Source: Myxococcales bacterium
GTDB taxonomy: Bacteria; Myxococcota_A; UBA9160; UBA4427
Direction of reading: 5' to 3'
Length of the DNA stretch: 64,000 bases
NCBI GenBank assembly: GCA_012959805.1
Contig: DUCN01000056.1
Coordinates: forward strand, 1-64,000
Under the pieces are notes generated by a model. The model did no database searches and was not told the origin of the DNA. It saw only the letters and a program-made list of their open reading frames with translations. Below, in pieces: positions 57,836 to 64,000 of this stretch (position 1 is its first letter; each line of letters begins with the position of its first letter). The position numbers and the translations under genes were made by a program.

Positions 57836-58582
57836 ATGGCTGTCCGCCCACATCGGAATAGGCAAATTCAGATTTGCGTCGCTGCGCTGTTGCTCTTCTC
57901 GGGCATGGGATGCGCGACGATCCTGAATCATGACCTTGTGTCGGACGAGCTCGACTATTTCCAGCACCCGCGACCCGACGATGTCTGGAGCCCGAAGATC
58001 GAGGGCTGGCAGCGTCGAGAGCGATTCGATGCCGATCTGCTCGCTCCTCTCGAGAGCGGTCCCGCCGTTCAGTCGGCTGGCTTCAGCGCCGCCAACAAGC
58101 AGTTGCCAGCGAATCAGAGCGATGCCTCCGGCCTTAGGGCAAAGTATTTCGAGTTTCGTTCGGATAGCCGTCGCGCGCTCGCAGCAAGCGTAGCGTCGTG
58201 GATTCAATCCGAAGCCAAGGAACACTATCGCGAGGATGGAGCGGTGGATCATTGGGCAACGCTCGAGGAAACACTCGCGCGCGGTGGCGATGATTGCGAC
58301 GGCCTGGAATTGCTTGCCTTTCACGCGTTGCAAGATCTTGGCTTCTCGGCGAGCGAAGTCTATCGAGCGATCGTCGTGCGGCCCTCGGACGGCCAACATC
58401 ATATGGTGACGCTCTGGTTCGAGGATCCCACTGATCCATGGGTCATCGACCCGACGGGCGCGATGACGCTCGGCATGCCGCGCATGTCGGACCTGCCGGA
58501 GTGGACGCCAATCAAGGTCTTCTCCGAGCGACTCGAGTACACGGTTCGCCAACGGACCGAATCCTTCGCCCAGATTCCCTAA
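57836..58582 (+). CDS. Probable lipoprotein with transglutaminase-like cysteine protease fold
   Basis: A 248-residue protein. A short hydrophobic N-terminus ends in GMGC (Cys26), a weak lipobox. The later part has the transglutaminase-like layout: Cys154 in RGGDDCDGLELLAF, His in DGQHHMVTLWF (188-189) and Asp205 in PWVIDPTG. This arrangement is typical of bacterial transglutaminase-like cysteine proteases that trim periplasmic or cell-surface proteins. The ATG at 57836 is chosen over 57812. It is a single gene between motility remnants and a small membrane protein. Confidence 0.65.
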   Translation: MAVRPHRNRQIQICVAALLLFSGMGCATILNHDLVSDELDYFQHPRPDDVWSPKIEGWQRRERFDADLLAPLESGPAVQSAGFSAANKQLPANQSDASGLRAKYFEFRSDSRRALAASVASWIQSEAKEHYREDGAVDHWATLEETLARGGDDCDGLELLAFHALQDLGFSASEVYRAIVVRPSDGQHHMVTLWFEDPTDPWVIDPTGAMTLGMPRMSDLPEWTPIKVFSERLEYTVRQRTESFAQIP

Positions 58583-58742
58583 GACCCCGGCTCCGGGTTT
58601 ATGCCTAACACGGTCTCCGTACAACGTTGGATGCAGCCGGTCTTGGGCCTGTCCGATAAGCACTCCACGCGACTGTTATCGAAACACCTCGAGTAGAGCC
58701 CATGTACGCGTGGTGAGGTGAACGCGTAGAGGCCGTTTTCGG

Positions 58743-59307
58743 ATGGATCTTGGAACGATCATTGGATTAGTGCTTGGCTTTGGCCTGATTGGCGGGACGA
58801 TCGCTGCGACAATGGTGAACCAGCGGTTGCCGATCGTGGTGGGTGCGATCAAATTCGGCATGCAGGCCTTCTTTGATCGCTCGACAGACAAAACGGAAAT
58901 GGTTCCTCTGATCATCGACCTGGCTGCGAAGGCGCGCAAGGAAGGCTTGGTCGCACTCGAAGGCGAGCAGATCGACGACCCCTTCATGGCGCGAGGCGTT
59001 CGTATGGGCGTCGATGGGCTGAGTCCGGAGTTGATCAAGGAGACTTTGGCTGGCGAACTCGCAGCCCTCAAGAATCGTCGGCCGTTGCACTTCTGACAAC
59101 ACTCTACGGAGCGATCCTGGCCTTTCTGATCTACGGCCCGATCGCGGAGAAACTCGTCAATCGGACGATGGAAGAGGTCGCGATCAAGAAACTTGCGATC
59201 GCAGGCGTAGAGTCCATTCTGAAGGGTGACAACTGGATGGTCGTTCAGGCGAGAAGCTCGAATCGTTCCTATCGCCCGAGGAGCGCGAGTCTCTCGCCGC
59301 GAAGTAG
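58743..59307 (+). pseudogene. motA: Flagellar motor protein MotA, decayed by deletions and a frameshift
   Basis: The start MDLGTIIGLVLGFGLI is MotA, but it jumps directly to GGTIAAT, losing about 25 residues between TM1 and TM2. The cytosolic part (ARKEGLVALEGEQIDDPFMA) is present. After LAALKNR a second deletion removes TM3 and shifts the frame (stop at 59096); MotA resumes in another frame near 59081 with AVALLTTLYGAILAFLIYGPIAEKL in two runs, and a third shift near 59250 restores EKLESFLSPEERE. At least three lesions are present, so it cannot make a working stator. motB follows after 6 bases. Confidence 0.9.
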
Positions 59308-59313
59308 AATTTT

Positions 59314-60134
59314 ATGGGACTTGATCCAAGCGAAGCTGAAGACCACGTCTGCGAGGAGGGCGCTCCCGCATGGCTGGCGACGATGGGCGACTTGATGAGC
59401 CTGCTTCTCGTGTTCTTCGTCTTGATGCTGTCCTTTGCGAATACCGATAAGCAACTCTTCCTGGAAGCGATGGGTTCGATCCAGAATGCGCTGGGTATGA
59501 TCGAGGACAATCCGGGGAGGTTCCAGGTTCGTAGCACGAGTATGATCGAATGGACCGAGAAGAAATCGACACCCTTTCTCGACATCATGAACATGGAGCA
59601 GTCGAACGACGCGCCGAGCATCGATCAGAAGATCATGCAGAAGGTCCAGCAGTCGATCTCGGAGGATAACCTCGCCCGAATCGTCGAGGCGGAATCTTCT
59701 GAGCGCGGCGTGATTGTTCGTGTCAAGGGAGGTGCGCTTTTCAAGCCTGGGTCTGATTCTCTCCTGCCGATCTCCTTCGTCTTTCTTGACGAGATCATTC
59801 GAATTACCGAAGAGTTCCCCTTTGAACTCTCGATCGAAGGTCACACGGATGATGGGGCGATCGATACGCCGAGATTCCCAACGAACTGGCATCTGTCGGC
59901 GGCCCGCTCCATCGCAGTGCTGCAATATATGATCGACGCGAGCGATCTCGATGCCAGCCGTATCATCGCGGGGGATACGGTTCGACACGGCCTCTTGTCC
60001 CCAACGACTCTCCCGAGAGCCGTGCGGCCAATCGACGCGTCGAATTCGTGTACAAACGCGATTCGATTGCCGATCGAGCGACCCGAGCACACCGTCAAGC
60101 GCGACGTCGCGATTCTCAAGACGTGGGCCGTTAG
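59314..60134 (+). pseudogene. motB: Flagellar motor protein MotB, frameshifted
   Basis: The N-terminus carries the stator helix with its proton-binding Asp26 (LATMGDLMSLLLVFFVLMLS) and the OmpA-like domain IEGHTDDGAIDTPRF. Near 59971 one base appears to be missing in a run of G: the frame then reads an unrelated sequence to 60213. The family sequence continues in the shifted frame as GYGSTRPLVPNDSPE and RRVEFVYKR, ending at TAG 60132-60134. The lesion is in a 5-G run, so a sequencing error is possible, but the neighbour motA is also broken. Confidence 0.8.
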
Positions 60135-60379
60135 TCATCGACGATCGCTCGATCTGAAACACACGGTTGCGACTCGGGCTTTCATCATGAAGTGCTCAGC
60201 ACAATCTGAATGACCCTGCTCGGTCTTTCCGTCGAGATCATTCGCGTGATTCATCACAGATTGAATATTCTTCCCATTACATTGCAAAATTGCACGAATA
60301 ACGCTCAAGCACACGGGCTCCAGGCCGATCTTTGAAATGTTCGCTCAATTGTGGATTTCATTGCGGAAGGGAGGTCCTA

Positions 60380-60598
60380 ATGTTGAATGATCAACCCGGC
60401 AATATTTTCCGCCAATCGTCTTCTCGCGGCTTTGACAAGCGTAGCGATCAAGCGGGCCGATCTACTTGCGTACTGATCCTGGACCCCATCCTCGGGTCGA
60501 GGTTCATTTTGGATCAGGCGGTCTCCCATCCCAATTGCATTGTCAAGACCGCATCGACCGTTGAGGAAGCGAGCGGGTTTGTGCTTCCTGCTGCCTAA
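60380..60598 (+). pseudogene. Receiver- or sensor-like remnant upstream of the NtrC-type regulator
   Basis: A 72-residue frame with a good GGGAGG ribosome-binding site. Its core (CVLILDPILGSRFILDQAV...IVKTASTVEEA) resembles the first half of a response-regulator receiver domain and then stops. Downstream pieces in other frames, such as LRKTVREVLGSGVEFV (about 60615-60665) and PLLARDKLE ending at 60726, resemble parts of a sensor kinase, the usual partner of an NtrC regulator. The reading as a collapsed kinase gene is inference. Confidence 0.4.
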
Positions 60599-60747
60599 GC
60601 ACTGGAGTTCGAGCGCACTTCGCAAGACTGTGCGTGAAGTGCTTGGCAGTGGTGTTGAGTTCGTCAAATTAAATCGAATTCGTTTCAGCTTCTCAGGCCG
60701 CTCTTGGCCCGGGACAAGTTGGAATAGATTAGGAAGGCAGGGTTAGC

Positions 60748-62142
60748 GTGGCCAGAATTTTGATTGCGGATGGGGAAGAGTCCTTTGTGCGAAGTGCGGC
60801 GGCGACGCTGCATCTTCGGGGTCACGAGGTGGTGAGTAGTCGGAATTTTTCCGAGGCGATTCGTTCGATCGAATCGTCGATGCCACAACTGGTCTTGGCG
60901 GATCTTCGACTTGAGGGCGGTGGTGGATTCGAACTACTCGATCGCATCAAACGAGACGGTCGGGACTGTGTGGTCATTCTGACGACGAATCTTGGAAGCA
61001 TCGAGAGTGCCGTCGAAGCAATTCAGCGTGGGGCGCTCAACTATCTGCGTAAACCCATTTCCACAAGCGAGCTGGTCTCGGTGGTCGAAGAGGGACTTTC
61101 TAAAGTCGCTGGCCCTGGCCCCACGAGGCCGGCACCTGTGAATTTGCCTTCGGAGGCAAGCGATCTGAGCGTTTTGACGGGAATTCTTGGCGGCTCGCGT
61201 GCGATGGACGATCTGCTTCGTCTCGTCGAAAAGGTCGCCGAGACAGATAGCTCTGTTCTGGTGACCGGTGAGACGGGCGTCGGGAAAGAGCTCGTTGGTC
61301 GCGCGATCCATCGATTATCACGACGATCTGATCGCGTCTTTTGCGCCGTGAATTCTGCCGCCTTTCCAGAATCTCTTCTCGAAAGCGAGCTCTTCGGACA
61401 TCGGCGAGGGGCGTTCACCGGTGCGACGAATAACAAGAAGGGTCTATTCGAGTTCGCTCACGAGGGCACTGTTTTTCTCGACGAAGTGGCCGAGATGCCA
61501 CTTCCAATGCAAGTTAAATTGTTGCGCTTTCTGCAGACCGGAGAGGTTAGGCCAGTCGGCGACGAAGAAACGCGATTAGTGGACGTTCGGCTCGTTGCGG
61601 CGACGAACAAAATTCTCGAGCAGGAGGTGACTCGGGGATCGTTTCGAGAGGACCTCTATTACCGGCTTGCCGTCATTCCGATTGATGTTCCGCCACTTAG
61701 GGATCGGCCGGAAGATATTCGAGCATTGTCCGAACATTTTCTTCAGAAGTTTGCGGAGCGTGCTGGGAAACCGGTGAAAGATATTACCGGCGATGCGATG
61801 GACTTGTTGGTGGGATATGCGTGGCCGGGCAACGTACGCCAATTGGAAAATTCGATCGAGCGAGGTGTTGCGCTCTGTCAGGGCTTGGAGATTCGAGCCG
61901 AGGATTTGCCAGTTCGGTTGAAGGAAGAATCGATGGTTCGCGAGGGTGAGTCGATTCATAGCCTCCAAGTCATGGAGCGGGCACATATTCTGAACACCCT
62001 GGAACAGGTGAACTGGAATCGAAAGCGCGCAGCAGGATTGTTGCAGATATCGACCACCACGCTCTGGCGCAGACTCAAGGAATTTGAGATCGAGTTGGAT
62101 GGCTCGCGGCGAGCGGTGCTGCCTCCGCTCCTACAGCGATAG
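60748..62142 (+). CDS. NtrC-family sigma-54-dependent response regulator
   Basis: A 464-residue regulator: a receiver domain (phosphoacceptor Asp52 in VLADLRLEGG, conserved Lys in LRKPIS), an AAA+ domain with Walker A GETGVGKELVGRA, the sigma-54 contact loop GAFTGA, Walker B TVFLDEVAEMP, and a C-terminal Fis-type helix-turn-helix (RKRAAGLLQISTTTLWRRL). All key residues are intact. It lies between motB and fliL remnants, so it was probably a flagellar regulator of the FlgR/FleR type; its present target is unknown. The start is GTG 60748 with AGGAAGG upstream. Confidence 0.9.
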   Translation: MARILIADGEESFVRSAAATLHLRGHEVVSSRNFSEAIRSIESSMPQLVLADLRLEGGGGFELLDRIKRDGRDCVVILTTNLGSIESAVEAIQRGALNYLRKPISTSELVSVVEEGLSKVAGPGPTRPAPVNLPSEASDLSVLTGILGGSRAMDDLLRLVEKVAETDSSVLVTGETGVGKELVGRAIHRLSRRSDRVFCAVNSAAFPESLLESELFGHRRGAFTGATNNKKGLFEFAHEGTVFLDEVAEMPLPMQVKLLRFLQTGEVRPVGDEETRLVDVRLVAATNKILEQEVTRGSFREDLYYRLAVIPIDVPPLRDRPEDIRALSEHFLQKFAERAGKPVKDITGDAMDLLVGYAWPGNVRQLENSIERGVALCQGLEIRAEDLPVRLKEESMVREGESIHSLQVMERAHILNTLEQVNWNRKRAAGLLQISTTTLWRRLKEFEIELDGSRRAVLPPLLQR

Positions 62143-62246
62143 AAGCGAGCGACGAAGTGGCATGATTCGATGTTGGTCGTTACTGCGGACTCGCGTCGAA
62201 GTCTAGAAATTGAACCTCAAGTAGTCGAGTTGAATGGAGATGAGTA

Positions 62247-62408
62247 ATGGCAAAAGACAAAGAAAAGTAAGCGGAATCCGAAGAGGACGGCGAAGGAGGA
62301 TCCGGCGGAGGCAAGGGCGGGTTGGCGGTGATCATCGCGCTCTTTCCATGGATGATGCAGTTCAATCAACGCATCATGGACATCATTGCGAGTCGGGGTG
62401 GACCTTGA
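62247..62408 (+). pseudogene. fliL-fliQ deletion scar
   Basis: MAKDKEK, then TAA (62268-62270), then AESEEDGEGGSGGGKGGLAV is the charged, Gly-rich N-terminus of FliL with a premature stop. It runs without break into LFPWMMQFNQRIMDII, which resembles the C-terminus of FliQ (PWM...DF/TT pattern). The frame ends at TGA 62406-62408, which overlaps the FliR-like start, as fliQ-fliR often do. FliL transmembrane and periplasmic parts and everything through fliM, fliN, fliO and fliP are gone. Confidence 0.65.
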
Positions 62409-62791
62409 GCGTCGAAATAGGGTTGATGCCCGTCTTGCACGCGCTAATTGGCAGCATTCGAATTCTGGTCATGATGATGTCCGGGCCCGTTTTCAGCCAT
62501 CCCTCTCTCAGTCCCCGGATGCGACTCATGGGTGCCTTCATGATCGCGTGGGTCGCTGGTCCCATCGGTGTGGGCGGAAGTCGACTCATCGAGTCGGTCA
62601 AGTCGGGAGCGCCCGTGGTCGCTGGCGCCAACAGTGGCAACCTTGGCGGCATTCGATCGAGCGCGCTCGAGAAGTCCAATGTTGATCTTGCCGCGCAGTG
62701 TGTGAACTTGATCGTGGCCCAGCGGGCCTTCCAGGCGAACACGCGAAGAGTTCGTGGTATCCTCCGCTTCGACATGGGGGTGGGGTCTTGA
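62405..62791 (+). pseudogene. fliR-flgE fusion remnant
   Basis: A 128-residue frame starting TTG 62405. The first part (LMPVLHALIGSIRILVMMMSGPVFSHPSL) is the N-terminus of the export protein FliR. After about residue 58 it changes to a hook-protein C-terminus: SGAPVVAGANSGNLGGIRSSALE, then SNVDLAAQCVNLIVAQRAFQ and ANTRRV, the conserved FlgE end. The two parts belong to genes that do not normally adjoin, so a large deletion joined them in frame. A frame this clean could still be translated, but it has no known function. Confidence 0.75.
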
Positions 62792-62835
62792 TTCGAATTC
62801 GTGTGCGGCCAATTCGATCCGCAATACACAAACAA

Positions 62836-63696
62836 ATGGATAGCCGGTCGGGCACTGCCTTGAAGCGGACTCGCCTCGCGAGGATCGCGCGCTGCGTCGT
62901 CTGTCTTTCTATTCTTGGTTCCTCGTCTGGCGTTGCCGCTCCAGGATCGCCCCAAGACGTGTCTCCCGATCGATTCGACCGCGTGGTTCTGGATGCAGGG
63001 CATGGCGGTCACGACGAAGGCGCGAAGGGTCCCTCCGGACTGAAGGAAAAAGAATTGGTGCTCGACGTCGCGAAGCGGTTGGCGACTCGTCTGCGCAAGC
63101 GCGGCATCGAGGTCATCATGACCCGAACGACCGACGAGTTTCTGTCATTGGAAGCGCGCACGAGTGTCGCCAACGACGCGCATGCGGACCTTTTCCTTTC
63201 GATTCATGCGAATGCCTCGCCGAGTCGCAAACCCCGAGGCATTGAAACCTATTTCGCCTCTCTCGATGCATCGGATGAAGATGCCCGGGCAACGGCGGAG
63301 CGGGAGAACAGCGCATTCGGTGCGGCGGCACCGGATTTTGGGAATGACGATCCTCTGGCAGTCATCCTTGGAGACCTCATCGAGAGTCAACACCTTCAGG
63401 AGTCCAGCGAATTCGCAAAGCTTGCGCAGTCGCAGCTGTCGGGCGTGGCGCCAGCGCGTTCGCGTGGCGTCAAGCAAGCGCCTTTCGTTGTCTTGATGGG
63501 TGTTCGGATGCCGGCATCGCTGGTCGAGATCGGGTTCCTGACGAATCCGGACGACGAAAAAGGTCTGCGGCGAAAGCGCGAACGCGAAAAGGTCGCCGGA
63601 GCCCTGGCGGATGCGGTGATTTCATTTGCAAAGCGATACGATGCGAGGCGCGGTGTTGCCTCGGCGATCAGCCGCGATCACGCGCGAACGAAATAG
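62836..63696 (+). CDS. N-acetylmuramoyl-L-alanine amidase, Amidase_3 family
   Basis: A 286-residue exported zinc amidase that cuts the peptide from glycan in peptidoglycan. It has a signal peptide (ARCVVCLSILGSSSGVAA) and the zinc motifs: His in VVLDAGHGGHDEGA, Glu in KEKELVLDVA, His in LFLSIHANA and the catalytic Glu in SLVEIGFLTN. The AmiA/B/C helix is present. ATG 62836 is chosen; TTG 62788 is in frame. It is the likely cell-separation amidase and may have once followed the flagellar cluster. Confidence 0.9.
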   Translation: MDSRSGTALKRTRLARIARCVVCLSILGSSSGVAAPGSPQDVSPDRFDRVVLDAGHGGHDEGAKGPSGLKEKELVLDVAKRLATRLRKRGIEVIMTRTTDEFLSLEARTSVANDAHADLFLSIHANASPSRKPRGIETYFASLDASDEDARATAERENSAFGAAAPDFGNDDPLAVILGDLIESQHLQESSEFAKLAQSQLSGVAPARSRGVKQAPFVVLMGVRMPASLVEIGFLTNPDDEKGLRRKREREKVAGALADAVISFAKRYDARRGVASAISRDHARTK

Positions 63697-63742
63697 CGAA
63701 AACCTCCATTCAGACGCTCAGTCAAAACACCAGAGGAGACGC

Positions 63743-64000
63743 ATGCGTAGCGACGGACGACGTGCCGATGAGCTTCGGCCGATAGAGTTTAAAGTTGATT
63801 TTACGGAACAGCCGCTTGGCTCCGTGCTCTGCAGCATGGGCAAGACGAAGGTTCTCTGCACGGTTTCTGAGGAGCTTTCGGTGCCGCGTTGGCTCCGTGG
63901 TGGTGGCAAGGGTTGGCTGACGGCGGAGTATTCGATGTTGCCGGCGGCGACGGATCGACGAACCGATCGCGAGGCCACGCGTGGCAAGGTGTCGGGGCGA
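63743..64000 (+). CDS. rph: Ribonuclease PH, N-terminal part (runs off the window)
   Basis: The first 86 codons of RNase PH, a phosphorolytic 3'-5' exoribonuclease that trims tRNA ends. MRSDGRRADELRPI, the GSVLCSMGKTKVLCTVS strand and WLTAEYSMLPAAT are standard, and a GGAG ribosome-binding site precedes the ATG. The rest lies beyond the window edge. Confidence 0.95.
   Translation, partial: MRSDGRRADELRPIEFKVDFTEQPLGSVLCSMGKTKVLCTVSEELSVPRWLRGGGKGWLTAEYSMLPAATDRRTDREATRGKVSGR

Noticed and set aside
59168..59395. 75-residue frame between motA and motB as a separate gene
   Set aside because: Its sequence is the MotA C-terminus in the shifted frame, so it belongs to the motA pseudogene.
60700..60725. 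Sigma-54 promoter (TGGCCC...TTGG) before the NtrC-type regulator
   Set aside because: The GG and GC elements are three bases too far apart for a -24/-12 promoter.
62234..62791. 185-residue frame as one intact gene
   Set aside because: The first part is an alternate frame of the fliL remnant; only the part from 62405 resembles FliR and FlgE, and these come from two different genes.

Overview
This 64 kb window is a bacterial chromosome segment of moderately high GC. It carries a near-complete ribosomal-protein superoperon followed by housekeeping and biosynthetic operons. I see no transposase, integrase, phage gene, CRISPR array, rRNA or tRNA. A signal peptidase, Gram-negative envelope genes, a PilT/PilU pilus motor, an NtrC-type sigma-54 regulator, a lysine-rich histone-like protein and the remains of a flagellar cluster suggest a Gram-negative bacterium of the former Deltaproteobacteria (Myxococcota- or Desulfobacterota-like). 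The lineage is inferred from gene content, not from a phylogeny.

Layout. 1-14.2 kb: the end of tuf, then S10-spc-alpha ribosomal genes with secY, adk, map, rpoA and rplQ. L3 (rplC), L24 (rplX), S14 (rpsN) and infA are absent from their usual slots, and the junctions left are tight and clean. 14.2-21.4 kb: a thioredoxin-like protein that appears to start at CTG, an FtsB/DivIC-like protein, argS, a SPOR protein, rfbD, lepA and lepB. 21.5-29.1 kb: the pyrimidine operon pyrR-pyrB-pyrC-carA-carB, with a possible PyrR-binding hairpin in its leader. 29.1-40.4 kb: recG; leuA preceded by a leucine-codon leader peptide and an attenuator; an SbcD/YhaO-SbcC/YhaN-like pair; an amino-acid permease. 40.8-48.4 kb: an alanine-type aminotransferase, hom, thrC, riboflavin synthase and a large periplasmic tandem HtrA-like protease. 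48.4-57 kb: mgtE (minus strand), a HprK-like protein without a P-loop, a broken khpA, a TPR protein, a 28-residue bS22-like ribosomal protein, a 52-residue repeat histone-like protein, rpoZ, a histidine-kinase-like gene whose phosphoacceptor His is Arg, and pilU/pilT (both minus strand). 57-64 kb: small exported proteins, decayed flagellar genes (motA, motB, fliL/fliQ and fliR/flgE fusions) around an intact NtrC-family regulator, an amidase and the start of rph.

Two themes stand out. The first is regulation by RNA: the leuA leader has a leucine-rich peptide, a terminator-like hairpin and a competing antiterminator pairing, and pyrR has a possible leader element. The second is decay by deletion: the flagellar locus has shrunk to about 4 kb of truncated and fused pieces, and nearby genes (khpA, the HprK-like gene, the kinase His box) have lost key residues, while the pilus motor and core genes stay intact. 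The lineage seems to have lost flagellar motility, perhaps keeping type IV pili.
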